Source: Acanthosoma haemorrhoidale
Lineage: Eukaryota > Arthropoda > Insecta > Hemiptera > Acanthosomatidae
Assembly (NCBI GenBank): GCA_930367205.1
Contig: OV884013.1
Location: 121,621,827-121,685,826, forward strand
Direction: 5' to 3'
Length of the DNA stretch: 64,000 bases
Part shown: in pieces, positions 1 to 11,473 of the stretch
Layout of the letters: each line of letters opens with the position of its first letter
Position numbering within the stretch: the first letter of the stretch is position 1
Made by a program: the position numbers and the translations under genes
The notes under the pieces: model-generated
Database searches by the model: none
Seen by the model: only the letters and a program-made list of their open reading frames with translations
Told to the model about the DNA's origin: nothing

Positions 1-1045
1 AGCTACTAGGCAACTGTAGACTACAATGTGTCGGTAGAGGACAAAGACCCTAGTTAACAAGGCTCCGAGCTGTGTAACAGAGCCCAAGGAATAGTGGGAC
101 GTTTCGCCCAAGACTCGTTCTACTGCATCAGGAGCGAGTCATTCAGTCGTCGCTGCTTCTCAATGAGGAGGAATCTCGTCCTTTTGTTTTTTTCTCTTCC
201 AATTTACGTTCTATGAAGTGGTACACGAGTTATGTGAGTGAATGGAAGAGTGGTCGTCTGCAGACACGACAGTCTCCTGACCTCGGAGCCTCTTCCAGGA
301 ACCTCGTTACCGGTAATGAGTCTATTACTCTGTGATTAGGCCTTCAGCTCAATAGTCACTCTACTAAATGGCTGCCTGCCTTCTTGAAGCTAATCCTAGC
401 GGGTTCTTAACATTTTTGTTAGTAATTACTTGCCGATAATAATTTGATGTAAAGGGAAATCAGTTTTAAGTAAGGATAGACTTTTTCAAGTGGTAGAATA
501 GGAAATTCACTATTTTAATGTTTAACAGTATGAATAACATAATTAATTATATAGAGAGTAATTCACGTCGAGTTCTAATTACTTCCTTCTACTTCAAGTT
601 ACAGCTTTTTCCTCTAAATATTTCCTTTTCAACTTTATAATTAATACAGGCATAACGTTCAACGGTTTTCCTTATAGACATTGTTGGCGAACTCTCTTAA
701 TTTCTTTTTAGTTAATATTTATTACTAGTTTGTAACTCTCATTATTTGAAGTGAAGAATCCTAGTTCCTCCCCCCTCTTTCTCTCTGCTTCATATCAGGC
801 AGTTCAGCCAATCCCTGCATTGAGTACCTCTGCCTAGCTGACTCCTCTTGGTCTGGGCACCAATTGAACACACCACCTTTCAGAGCGACATATATCTTGA
901 AATGTGTTCGAGTAACGCCGGATGGAGATAAAATTCCCCACACTTCCCCAGCTATGTTATTCCTATAATTAGGCGCTTAATAGACTATACATTTTTCAGA
1001 GTTTATTTTCTTTGACTAGATATCAGTTTTAGTTATGTCTTATTA
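1..1045. other. unassigned, GC-richer first 400 bases
   Basis: I recognise no gene here. The first 400 bases are clearly richer in G and C than the AT-rich sequence that follows. A TCAGTC initiator-like hexamer lies at 143-148, with a short ATG frame just after it (MRRNLVLLFF, then a stop after 17 codons). No TATA box or downstream promoter element supports a real promoter, so this is only noted. Confidence 0.3.
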
Positions 1046-1275
1046 AAGTCCTGAGAACAATAGTTAATGCCCCTTATTACGTCAGCAATAAAATTTGTCA
1101 TAACGATCTTAATATACCCTACATTCTTGAACTCATCCCTTCCTAAAATTCATAAAATTCCACAGTGACCTATCCAACCGCCCTAATCCCCTAGCACAGT
1201 CATTGCAATGCACCACTCATCCCTATAATCCTCCTCGGAGACTGAAACGGCAGTGGCCTTGTGACCCGCTATAAA
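1046..1275 (+). mobile_element. F2 non-LTR retrotransposon fragment (end of ORF2)
   Basis: This stretch is nearly identical in nucleotide sequence to the C-terminal coding end of family F2, as also seen at 3300-3530, 45235-45440 and 60690-60915. It covers the end of the reverse-transcriptase ORF, reading SKVLRTIVNAPYY then PYILELIP and RRLKRQWP, down to its stop. The F2 3' UTR is absent: the homology stops where the F1 poly(T) tract starts at 1277. The fragment is therefore truncated on both sides and inert. Confidence 0.75.
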
Positions 1276-1276
1276 C

Positions 1277-1410
1277 ATTTTTTTTTTTCTTCATAGCCCC
1301 TATAAACTTACAGACAATTATATACAATTATAGATCCTCAAGTGAATCCATTTACAAATTATTCTGTATTTCCTGTAGCATCACTACATTATAAACAGGT
1401 TTTGTTATTT

Positions 1411-1441
<31 letters not shown>

Positions 1442-2008
1442 CTTAGCTCTCAAACTTATAAAATAGGATGTGGGAAAAATAAAGGAAAATTATTTTGGGC
1501 TAATGAGTGCCTTTCACTAAGGGGAGTCCCCCATTTGAAGGGTGTATGAGAAGGATATAGGGTGTGGGATGCCTGAAGGAGGCGGGTGGATTCGGGAAGG
1601 TAGTGAGAGTCTACCGAAATGTTATTTTATAGAAATTATATTATCGAATAAACAAGCATAATGATATACATTATACGTGACTTGACTAATAAGGTGATGG
1701 GGCTCACATTTTTGATCAACCTTAAAACTAACTTACATACTAATTCTTATCCTAATGTTCCCCCAGCGGTCTGTTGCCATCGATGCGGGAGGGGTGGTTG
1801 GGTCATAGTGTTAAACACTGGATTTGTCAGGTGCTGCAACGAGTCAAAAAATTTAATGTGTCTCCGGCGGATGAACTGCACACCAAGCAACGGGTGCAGG
1901 TCAGCGTTCTTCAACCTCTCGAAAGAGGTATGTGGGACCACTTTTCGCATGATTCCATTCTGGAAGTGTTGGAGACATTTGGCTGTATTGTCAGTCAAGT
2001 GGGTAAAA
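1277..2008 (-). mobile_element. F1 jockey-like non-LTR retrotransposon, 5'-truncated, with nested insertion
   Basis: This is the 3' end of family F1 on the minus strand. The plus strand starts with a poly(T) tract (the tail), then the F1 3' UTR, then the reverse complement of the ORF end (residues HIKFFDSLQHLTNPVFN). The coding part is broken by small indels and one stop. It is 5'-truncated near 2008, inside the region after the reverse-transcriptase thumb. A second repeat, Y, interrupts its 3' UTR at 1414-1620. The conserved F1/F3 hairpin is present at 1692-1709 but carries one stem mismatch. I found no clear target-site duplication. Overlapping plus-strand ORFs here are antisense shadows. 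Confidence 0.8.
1414..1620 (-). mobile_element. repeat Y, retroposed short element nested in F1
   Basis: About 30 T residues are followed by about 170 bases that recur at 39745-39925 with high identity. The insertion splits the F1 3' UTR and is flanked by the 10-base direct repeat GTTATTTTAT (1404-1413 and 1621-1630). The intact F1 copy at 53221-53236 shows the uninterrupted site. The poly(T) on the plus strand means a minus-strand poly(A) retroposon. I see no ORF and no obvious tRNA-like head, so it may be a SINE or the 3' end of another LINE. Confidence 0.75.
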
Positions 2009-2990
2009 TCCCACAAATGTTGGACGCAATTATTTATACCATCTAGTGGTATCCTAAACATTTCATAAGACGACAACCTCTAAGAATTTTAAAAGAAAAA
2101 CAAGATGAAATTAAAACTAACAGGATGTCTTCGCACATTAGCCTAAGTGGTCGGAATGGGAGGGAGAAATAGTGACAACCTAGAACTTGTGCCTAATCGT
2201 TAGTTTGAGAGGCAGGAGCTAGTCAATGCCCTGAATAGAACTCTCGAAGATTGTATATATCTCTTCTGACTGTATTTGTAAATTTCATTTTGGGTTACTG
2301 GCAGTGTATGTATTAAATTTATGAACCTCCCTATTATAATATATACCTTTCCTGAAATGATAAGTTTAATTTTAATTTTGATTGTATTTCCTTTTGGCTT
2401 GAAGTGGGCCGCTATAATCCTCTGCATGAACATTATTCTCTACATATTCACATTGTCATCCTTTTCCGCTTGAATAAGGACAGTCATTGCCCTAGGATTT
2501 TGCTCAAAGCTCAGTACCGATGGGGATCAGAAGATTCAAGCTGACAGATAAAAGACCCTCTTTACCGCCCCGATTTGGCAATTCCAGCCTGGAGATTATT
2601 GGATTCAGTTCATTTTGAGGCCATTTGTTACGACCCACCCAGCCTCCTCCCTTAAACAGATCACTCTCATCTTGAACAAAGGCGGGGGAGTAATTGGTTT
2701 ATGGAGAAGGCGGCGTGGGGGTTTGGATCCATCTTCTTGTCCCCCAGAGGCGACGTTCTGTAGCAGATTGCCACATCCCCTCACCATCATATCAGAGCAT
2801 AGCCCCAGAGCCCCATCCCTATCTATACCATTCTATTAAGCCTACGTAATGAAATTATACCTCAATTTATACTAAACATTATTGTTTACTTATTTCGTGC
2901 TTGAGTTCCACAACAAGAGCAAATTCATTTCTATGCAAAACACAAATTGACTCTTACTTGTTTAAGAACGATCTTTTCGAATGGAAACTT
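2009..2990. other. unassigned intergenic/intron DNA
   Basis: I see no recognisable gene. The stretch at 2605-2840 is GC-richer and open on both strands for 60-75 codons, but neither frame resembles a known protein. Confidence 0.3.
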
Positions 2991-3710
2991 AGATACAAGC
3001 CAGTCTTGTCCACTAGTTTATTTTAATTCTATTCCTCTCCCTGTATCCGAGACAGTACGGTACTTAGGCTTCCATCTCGATAAACGACTGACCTGGAACC
3101 CACATACGAGACTAAAAAGACAAGAACTAAACAGACGCTTTGGACAACTATACAGACTACTTCAAAGGACATCCCATCTCTCAATAGAAAATAACTACTA
3201 ATCTAAAAAGTTATACTTAAACCAATCTGGACATACGGAATAGAGTTATGGGGGACAGCAAAAAAGTCGAACATCAAGCGTATCCAATCCTTTCAATCAA
3301 AAGTCCTGAGAACAATAGTAAATGCCCCTTATTATGTAAGCAACAAAACCCTTCATAACGACCTTAATATACCTTACATTCTTGAACTCATCCCTTCCAA
3401 GTTTATGAAATTCCACAGTAGCCTTTCCAACCACCCTAATCCTTTAGCACAGTCATTGCACTGCGTCACTCATCCCTATAATCCTCCTCGGAGACTGAAA
3501 CGGCAGTGGCCTCGTGACCTGCTATAATCGCGTGACAGTGGGAGTCCTGGCAATGGCCAGTTTCTCCAATCATGTCCTGAATGAATGAGCGAGTGAATGA
3601 TGAAATGTAAATATGGTATGAATGATAGTACATCTTAATTACTTATTGCCTAGCAAGGCAGATTGTAATTTTAGCACAATAAAGGAATTTGTTTGTTAAG
3701 ATACAAGCCA
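2991..3710 (+). mobile_element. F2 non-LTR retrotransposon, 5'-truncated, with 12-bp TSD
   Basis: The direct repeat AGATACAAGCCA at 2991-3002 and 3699-3710 delimits an F2 insertion. It reads the reverse-transcriptase thumb and C-terminus on the plus strand: PLVYFNSIPLP, RYLGFHLDKRLTWNPHT, RRFGQLYRLLQRTSHLSIEN and so on to RRLKRQWPRDLL and a stop near 3526. A 3' UTR ending in an AATAAAGG-type tail follows. A small deletion after LSIEN breaks the frame. The catalytic reverse-transcriptase core and endonuclease are missing, so the copy is dead on arrival. The family belongs to jockey-type LINEs by its thumb signature. Confidence 0.85.
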
Positions 3711-4505
3711 ATTGGATTGAAATACTATACAAACGGTTTAATCCTGGTTACTGTATGGTCAGATTGTTGTACTCCTCAGCCTATTTGTACCAAAGCTTAT
3801 CATTTTTATTTCCTGGCACGAAAATTTGTACCGGTTTTTGACATTCTCGATTTCATCTAAGGCTTAGTGATGAGGCTTAGTGAGGGATCTAAAACCACCC
3901 CACCTTGACTGTAACAGGCTATTTTCTACGCAGTCATAAAAACCAGCTCTTCCAATGATCACCAAAGTTACCCGATATTGACGAAGGTGTGCTCCATCCA
4001 AGTCTTCCTATGAAACTATCGTTGCTCGAACCCTCCCTTTGATCAATCTATGCCCTAACTGTGGATTTTCGAGAGGACTATTCTCTGGTAAATGTTTGGA
4101 CCCGTCTCTACTACCGGAAGATGGAGAAGAGTACCTCTATGAAGAGTTACCTGCCTGATGGCAATCATCCACGGACAAAGAATGGTAAATAATATATCTG
4201 TTGCTCAATAACTCATAAAAGAAACTTTATTTGGTATAATACTCAAATCTACAATTATATATGGTTACAGGCTAAGAACTCAAAGGCGACTGAGAGCCCT
4301 GAAGAACCAATCAACTGTCTTATGCTTAAGGGCTATTTAGCTGTGTAGAAAAGCTTAGGGTAGGGGTAGTAGGAAAGGGCGCAGATAGAAAAAGTCATGG
4401 GAGCCAATTATTTAGAATAGAGGTCTGGGAAGGGAAGTTACTAATAGGATTGGTTAAGATAATTATAATGGGGCTGATTATTATAAGTTATGAGACACTA
4501 CCTGT
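3711..4505. other. unassigned intergenic/intron DNA
   Basis: I recognise no gene, RNA or repeat in this stretch. Confidence 0.3.
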
Positions 4506-4680
4506 CTCCATCGTAAAGCGAGACAGATTAAGGTGGGCTGGTCATACGACGAGGACGAGTGAGGAGCAGATTCCGATGAAACTGCTGATGGAAGTCATCA
4601 ACGGCCAAAAAAGGTCGACAGAACAAGACTTGGCTGGATTGACTGCGTGGCCGGAGACGCGAGGAGCACAATGTATGTGA
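4506..4680 (+). mobile_element. LINE reverse-transcriptase C-terminal relic
   Basis: The plus-strand frame reads RDRLRWAGHTTRTSEEQIPMK. This is the familiar R-L-R/Q-W-x-G-H-x-x-R motif found after the reverse-transcriptase thumb in many insect LINEs. A frame change near 4612 restores a typical continuation, RLGWIDCVAGDARS, matching the R-x-R-W-x-D-x-V-x-x-D tail. This lineage differs from F1-F3. Only about 60 codons survive, with no catalytic motif. Confidence 0.6.
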
Positions 4681-5199
4681 ACCAGTGTGCACATAATTTA
4701 AATATGTTTACCTACTAATAGCCAAAGATGAAAGTGACAGTCCAACTCGTGATCTCTATTAACTATGCTAACCCAGCAAATGTTAAAATCTCTTCTGCTC
4801 GAGATTTATTAGAGATTATGACGGGAAATTAGCAGGTCTGAGGTTCATGTCTCGGCACTTTCCATGCCTCTTTTCTTCGGCTAATAATTATTAAAACAAT
4901 CATCAGAGGATTACCACTCATCACATTGTTTTATAAATCCTAAATAAATGAGCAGATATTTAGAGGGATACGAGAATATTAACGAGAAACTCTTCTGTTT
5001 CAAGATATTATGCTCTTGTAGTGCATTACAAACTGCAGAGCTTATTATACTTGACTGCCAAAAGTAAACAACACAGAGGATACAACTCAGACGTCCGCTC
5101 TTTGAATGGTCTCCAGAATCCTTTATTAGTCTCATAGACCAAGAAGCAGTTTGCTTAGAGTCTACAGGTTACGGACTCTACATAGATGACTATTAAAAT
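4681..5199. other. unassigned intergenic/intron DNA
   Basis: I recognise nothing here. The 74-codon minus-strand open frame at 4911-5135 has no recognisable motif and is probably chance. Confidence 0.3.
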
Positions 5200-5777
5200 T
5201 GTATAGTTTTTAGATAATCAAAAGTGGCACAGCTACAACCCAAGGCCTGCTCTGCTGTATGGTGCACCGCTGTTTCGTCATCTAGCGGATACGACAGCGC
5301 GGAACAATTCCAAAACGGCATACTGATGAAAGTGGTCAGGCATACTTTATTCGAGCAGCGGAGAAGGAGTGAATTACACGAGGACTTTAAGCTGCCTACG
5401 GTGGATGAATTCATTCAACATAGACATCAAATTTTTTGACTCCTTACAATACTTAACAAACCCAGTGTTTAATACGATAACCCCCGCTCCGTTCCCCTCT
5501 CGAAGGCAGAACGCAGTCGAGGCAGGAACGCTTTAGTTTTTAAGTTTTAGTATGTAAGTTTTCCCTAATTTGTAAACCGAAGGTGAGCCCCATCACCTAG
5601 TCCAGTCTATGTATGTAATTTTTAACCTTAAAACGATTGTTTTGTAATTCTACCCTCCTTCAAATGCATGTTATGCTATGTATGGAAAGGAGCCAAAAAA
5701 TCTGTCAATTTGTTCGTTTGTTTGTCAAAATCATTAAATAAAGGGGTTTTGGGTGAAAAAAAAATGTATAGTTTTTA
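5200..5777 (+). mobile_element. F3 jockey-like non-LTR retrotransposon, 5'-truncated, with 13-bp TSD
   Basis: The direct repeat TGTATAGTTTTTA flanks the element (5200-5212 and 5765-5777). Inside, family F3 reads on the plus strand with frameshifts: a segment equivalent to RPALLYGAPLF, then IKFFDSLQYLTNPVFN and RQNAVEAGTL, followed by a stop near 5537. The 3' UTR carries the hairpin AGGTGAGCCCCATCACCT at 5581-5598 and ends in a short poly(A). F3 is a sister of F1, sharing the ORF end and the hairpin, but with a different UTR and C-terminus. Only the last 120 or so codons remain. Confidence 0.85.
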
Positions 5778-7074
5778 TGGAATCTCTTTTGTTAATCTAG
5801 GATATAAACATGTAAGCACTTAATGCAGTATTATATTAAGATAGGTTCTTTCTAGTTTCCTTTAGGAGGCAAAGTAATGACAACTGCGGATACCTCAACA
5901 AATTTTTGTTTCTCTTAATATGCCCCACATTGCGACCTTAAGATTCGATGAGCTTGGTGAACCCTGCTGTGTACTATTAATGACCGGTTGGTATATGGTA
6001 ACCCAGAGGGGCAACAAGGGCAGTGGACAGAGAAAAAACATTTAATAAATCTGTTGTATGCATGTTGTATATAGAAAATAACATATATCTCCCGTATTCA
6101 ACCTTTCTCTTTTTCCGACTTCCGTTTAATATTCTCCGAGTTTGTACTGTCTTTCCCCTTCAGAAGACCCCGAACCCCAGTCATCTGACAGATTCGATTC
6201 TTCTCTGACCCAAGACTTGACTATACAGTGCCTGTGGTTACTCTAATAAATAAATCCAGAAGAGATCCTTCCTATTGATTATGTCATCTTGGTCCGAAGA
6301 GTGTTGGCACTATTTACAGATCCCCGATCACCCTTCACAGATCCTCCCAAGCCTCCTTTCAAGACTCTGCGTCTTTTATTTTCTCCGTCGTCTTTGTATT
6401 CTGTTTAGTATCTTCCCTCAGTTTCGCCGACATACGGAGAAGTAGGCCCTACAGAAGTTGGACGCTTCCTCTCTACAATGCCTCTTTCTGATCGGCTGCT
6501 ATCCCTGAGAAACTTCTCCCTGTTTGAGCACGTGCTCCCTCAACCGAAGAGCTTTGGAAGAAAGTTTTCGGAATAGCCCAGGTGAAGTGGGCCGTATCAT
6601 TTTATGTTCTACACAACAAAATGGAATGTGATCTGTCAGAATCCTATTGTCATAATCCAATTGTTTTCGCATGAGTAATTAACATAATTTTAAAATTATT
6701 TCATTTATTTATTTAGTTTTTGATCCTTCTAATTTTCCATAGCAACAATCGTCATAAAATATCCAAACGATTGCCAATTGGCTTTCAGGCAGTTGTTGGC
6801 CTCTCTCTCTTCACGACATTAATACTTCATTCGTGTCGTTTTGAATTTCCCTTGTCCAACTTACTAATTAATTAAGTCCTCCTGGATAATGTTTCCATTT
6901 TATAATAACAATTAAATATTTAATTAATCAACAAGCTACTTAAAATCTCACACGATACATATTTTAAAACCTTGAAGAAAAAACGTTTATAGGACACCAG
7001 AACAAATTCCGAAATCTTATAATCGTGCAAATAGAACGTCCTGAATATATTTTACCTTATACTCTCCATTATAT
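5778..7074. other. unassigned AT-rich DNA
   Basis: No gene or repeat recognised. The 61-codon frame at 6023-6208 has no recognisable motif. Confidence 0.3.
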
Positions 7075-7932
7075 AGGGTGTCCCAGAATTAATGCAAGAT
7101 TCGATTTAAATAGAAAACACAGTTTTTTTGTTGTTATTTTTTTATTGAATTATAATGTAAATAGGATAGGGTTATTTATGGAATAACACCGGGCAAATGG
7201 CCTCCACGACTTTGCTGGCACATACGCACTCTTTTGTCGAAATTTTCCATGACCATTTGGCATAAATGTGGTTGAATTTCGTTGATGCAGCCTTGAATTT
7301 CCACTTTTAATGCACGGGTGGATGAGGGCTTGTTGCCATACACCTTTTTACTTCAAATAACCCCATAAAAAGAAATCTAAAGGTGTTAAATCACACGATC
7401 TAGGGGGCCAATTCTAATAACCGAAACGAGAGTACACGACCTGGAAATGTCTCATGCATTTGAATTGTTTCATGGGCTGAATGGCATGTGGTACCATCTT
7501 GTTGAAACCACATATTGGCCACATCAATATCATCCAATTTCGGCACAAAGAGCTGTTTATGGATTTATAACAGCATTTAACGCACTGCTTCGATATTGAC
7601 ATTTGAACGGCTTGTTTTTGGACGACCAGTGTGTTTAGTGTCTCCGACTGATCCAGTCTCCCTAAATTATTCAATTAATCTCTTGACAGTTGATGAAGTC
7701 AAAACACTATTCCGACAATATTTTGTATGAAATTTTCGAACTGCAGCCCCCAAACTTTCATTATTTTTGAGATAACGTTCAACAATAAAGACGCGTTGTT
7801 CTATCGTGTAACGCTCCATTTTTACTAACCATAAACTGTCAGCTGTCAAATTGTTTTTTTTTTAGGGTTGCCAGCACTTTACTGCACAAATGGCGACAAA
7901 TTCAAATCTTGCCTTAATTCTGGGACACGCTT
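7075..7932 (-). mobile_element. M-family TIR DNA transposon, internally deleted (copy M1)
   Basis: The ends are inverted repeats starting GGGTGTCCCAGAATTAA on the left and the mutated complement GGGACACGC on the right. The transposase reads on the minus strand from an ATG near 7818 (MERYTIEQRVFIVERYLKNN, an N-terminal helix-turn-helix of the DUF4817 type). It then passes through DTKHTG(R)PK and NVNIE to a junction at about 7560. The C-terminal part with the second and third catalytic aspartates is in another frame, and the central block with the first catalytic aspartate is gone. The family resembles IS630/Tc1/mariner-like transposons. This copy shares its deletion junction with M2 and M4. 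Confidence 0.85.
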
Positions 7933-8101
7933 AACAATGGAAAAAGTTGACATTTTTATTTAATCCTCATTCAATTTTTGAATACTTCAAAAAGTCACCA
8001 CATTCTCATTTCGGAGAACCACTCTTCCACTAATCAGGTGGAACGCCATGCATTGCGTTGTTGAACCCAACTGTGGAGTGAGCGTTGATCCGATGCGTTC
8101 C

Positions 8102-8353
8102 TTAAGAAATACGGTAACAGCTACAGCTCCAATTAACAGTTCCGATTACTGTTACATTACTTATTTGTGCAGTCACCTCTTGTAACATTTTCCTTTTATA
8201 TATAAATTCTACGAAACCGCGGGTTTTCACGATTCTCGTTAATTTTGAACCATTTCTCTGTTCAATCAGCCAATTATCCGCTAATTTGGCAGCTCCTGCC
8301 CTGTTAATTCCAGTTATATTGTTATTACATAGTGCTGCTATTATTTCTGACAT
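8102..8353 (-). CDS. hypothetical 83-residue ORF, unrecognised
   Basis: This is a complete frame from a real ATG to TAA on the minus strand. It begins MSEIIAALCNNNITGINR and contains a basic, hydrophilic middle (LIEQRNGSKLTRIVKTRG) that looks more protein-like than most chance frames here. I recognise no domain, signal peptide or membrane segment. The base composition is somewhat GC-richer than the surroundings. A GT at VTAQ could be a donor, so this might be an exon or a transposon relic. With no neighbour to support it, chance remains likely. Confidence 0.15.
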   Translation of the reverse strand: MSEIIAALCNNNITGINRAGAAKLADNWLIEQRNGSKLTRIVKTRGFVEFIYKRKMLQEVTAQISNVTVIGTVNWSCSCYRIS

Positions 8354-8525
8354 CTCCTGATTTATTTAGCACTTGCTAAATATACCTCCAGTTAACAATA
8401 AACTCTCAGTTGTCAGTAGCTGGTAGAACATTCTCGTACGATCAAATAACGTAATAATTCATGTTTGATCAAGGTGTTGAGGTTGAGGTCCCTTGAGTTA
8501 AATCTTCAGTTTTTTTACGTTTAAT

Positions 8526-8592
8526 GTTAATGTTAGTTTAACATTAACTAACGTTAAATAAAACATTGTAACATTAACTAAACGTTAATGTT
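8526..8592. repeat. paired hairpins with a shared 9-bp arm
   Basis: The 9-mer GTTAATGTT and its complement AACATTAAC occur as two back-to-back hairpins. The first is GTTAATGTT, 5 bases, AACATTAAC (8526-8548). The second is AACATTAAC, 5 bases, GTTAATGTT (8570-8592). The arms are perfect and the loops are 5 bases each. Similar TTAACGTTA-type words fill the gap between them. Confidence 0.7.
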
Positions 8593-10149
8593 TAGTTTAG
8601 ACGATTTTTATTTATTCACTGTAGTTTACAACTTATGAAATAGATTGACTTTTTCCGAAATAATTATTGTGTAGCTTAAATAATATATTGTTAATTGTTT
8701 ATTAACTCACTATTGCGGTACAAACGGCTGGGTAAAGTGGCCTTTTTCAGCTTTCAATATCACATGCATATTACTTGTCAATTATTTGACTATGTCAGTG
8801 ATTGATATAAAATAATAAACAAAAGGAATTTTATCTTCATAATTATTAAACACCAAGATACGTTTAATGTATTTATTGACTAATTGTGTAGTTTTCTATA
8901 TATTTGCCAATAAGTATAATCCAAATCGATTATTATTTTTTTTGCACTTTGATGGAGTTATAAGAATAGAACTGTATGACAAAAACTATAATTATGATAA
9001 TTACCATAACGAGTTAATACCGTAGGTTATTTGTGATTGTACAGGGGATCTTTATCGATCAACTCGTGTTATGAATGTTTAAGAGTTATTCTCCTTCCTA
9101 GTTACCGATTGCTTTATCAATAAGACATAGTCTTCAGTTTTTGATCAATAGTTAACAAAAAACATAATTTTTGACTTATGAAAAATTTTCTATTCTCTTC
9201 ACGAATAGAGTGAGTTATTGGAACCGTTACAAAGGTGCCAGCAGGCCCATTATGAAAGTCCTCTTTTTAAGCGGACTAACCTGGCTTGACCCACTGAGTC
9301 GATATTGGTTCCTGTCAATTATTGAGCTTGACGTATTGAGGGTCATCAGTAACAGGATAATGAGAATATTACTGTCATTATGGATCTCAACTTCCATTAG
9401 TCAGAGCGAATCCGTGTCAGGTAGTCTACAGATCACCTATTTGTTATTTTCTGTTCATGACGAGATTTTGTGACCTTCTCCAGTGACTGCACAAATGATT
9501 TTATAATGTATTATGGGTATGCTAGGATTTTTTTATGCATTTAGTGGGTGCTGTCACATAATAAATTGGTATTGTTGAACATAACATAATTTCTGGTGCC
9601 TCTATTCAATAATGTAGTGAGTCCATAAATTGTTTGTCCATAAGACAACATTTTCTCAGCAACTATCTGCGTCAATTTAATATATTAGATTAAAAATCAC
9701 CTATTGTTCATTAAATTATTTCTCTTAACATTGTATCAAAAAGCACTAATCTAATTTCTCAATGCACTGGTTGTAACTTAACATGATATAAGTACATTAT
9801 TTATCTTTTTAATGAGCAATAATTCAGGCTTAATAGAATTGAAAATATTTGTCTTACCGTTTGTTCATTATCAGTGGTGTACTGACAAACATTGAAAAAA
9901 TAAATCAATCGCCCAAGAAGTCATACGATTGCGCATAATTTAATAATAAATTTTGGTTTTAGTGCAAATAACTGGATCGGTTTGTGAGAATTTTAGGTTG
10001 AAATAACCCAGATTCGTCCTGATTTCTTTATGAGTACGTTTTATTTAACAATTTGGTCTTTGTTAATTTCTTCGTGATTGTGTTGTTGAATTATTTTAAA
10101 TGGCCATTTTTAAAACATATTGTTAGATTTTTTGTTTATTAAATTCACA

Positions 10150-10168
10150 TCTCTCTCTCTCTCTCTCT
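10150..10168. repeat. CT microsatellite
   Basis: Nine or so uninterrupted CT dinucleotides, followed by a short TA run at 10184-10191. Confidence 0.9.
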
Positions 10169-11473
10169 TGACCTATGCCATCATATATATATTGTAACAT
10201 TCATGATATTTGAGAATATAGACCAGGAATCCTCACATCTGGTAAGCATTTTCCCTTATGCTCCTAGGAGTGGGGATGAGATAAACCAGCAGTCTTAGCA
10301 CAACCGTCTAGAAGAACGCAGTTAGAAAGCTCCCGAATTGGCGGTTACCATACAGGAAGAGATGAGAAGAACCAACAGCCGAAAGTAACGTTGATTGGAT
10401 TACAGGAAGATCATCGATTGGGTGATATTAATATTGTTTCTTATTATGGATCCATTAAAAGAAATTGAGCTCAAATTCATGTTTGTAATTAGTAGTAATT
10501 ATCCTAATTTAAAAGGAATTGCGTATTTTTTTTATACTTTTGTCAGTAATCTATGTTAATTATAATTATTTGTTATAATCATTTTATTTGAATATATTTC
10601 ACAATTCCTAGTTTCTCAATTTATTAATAACTACAACATTAGCCTTGAGATTGGGCGATTCAATCGGGATAAATTCCTATGTCAAAGATATAAAACAATT
10701 TGAATTAAAGATCTCATGACGGACCTGCCAAATTAGTTAAGTTAAATTGATCAAATAAAGTAGAAAGGGTAATGGTGAAAAATGAGGTAGGTCTCAATAT
10801 ATAATATAATATGTCTGTAAATGGTGAAACTAGTCTGAAATATGCACATATATATGAGGAACCTATATGCATAGATGTCCACATTTGTTTAAGAGCACAT
10901 TTTACTAGCAGCAATGCTGATAATTAGCCAAGCATTAGACCTCTCATTAGAACGGAAGTGTTGGAGGAACGGAAATACAGCTAGACCCTAATGTCAATTA
11001 CTATTTACTTTTTGTTGTATGTTTTTTTTTTTCTTCAACTGGAAGCAAGGTGAAGCAGAAGAAGAAGAAATGGAATTGCGAGGAATGAGTTCTGTGAAAG
11101 TTCTTTGGCTCTTAACCGAATTGGTTCCCGCTGAGATGTTATGTTCGGTGACTGGAGTAAAGCCAGCGGTGGAACGTTACTTACCAGGAACAGTGACATT
11201 ACTTTTTGTAATGTTCTTCAGACACCTTCAAGGCAAAACAAAAAAATGTGTAACGTTCCCATCTTAGATAACGTGCAATGTCACTTATGTTACAGCGAAG
11301 TTATACTTAAGTATAATCCTTAATAGCATCACGACTAAGATGATATATACCAAAATTGCTCATTTGTTTATTACCTCTTGAATTTTCCAAACGATCTCAA
11401 TTTTATCAATGCTACGTCACTTACGCCCTTCTGTTTCTAACCTCTATTTGCTTACATCCCATTTGTATTTATC

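Larger units (their letters stand above)
7933..11472. other. unassigned AT-rich DNA
   Basis: The stretch is mostly featureless. Within it are an 83-codon minus-strand frame (8102-8353), a double hairpin (8526-8592) and a short CT run (10150-10168), listed separately. The 100-codon plus-strand frame at 9171-9473 has no recognisable motif. Confidence 0.3.

Noticed and set aside
143..178. TCAGTC initiator as a promoter
   Set aside because: No TATA box at -30 and no downstream element at +28. A hexamer alone is expected by chance many times in 64 kb.
3001..3201. Whole 84-codon ORF as a host gene
   Set aside because: It joins host sequence to the F2 reverse-transcriptase thumb across the TSD at 2991-3002.
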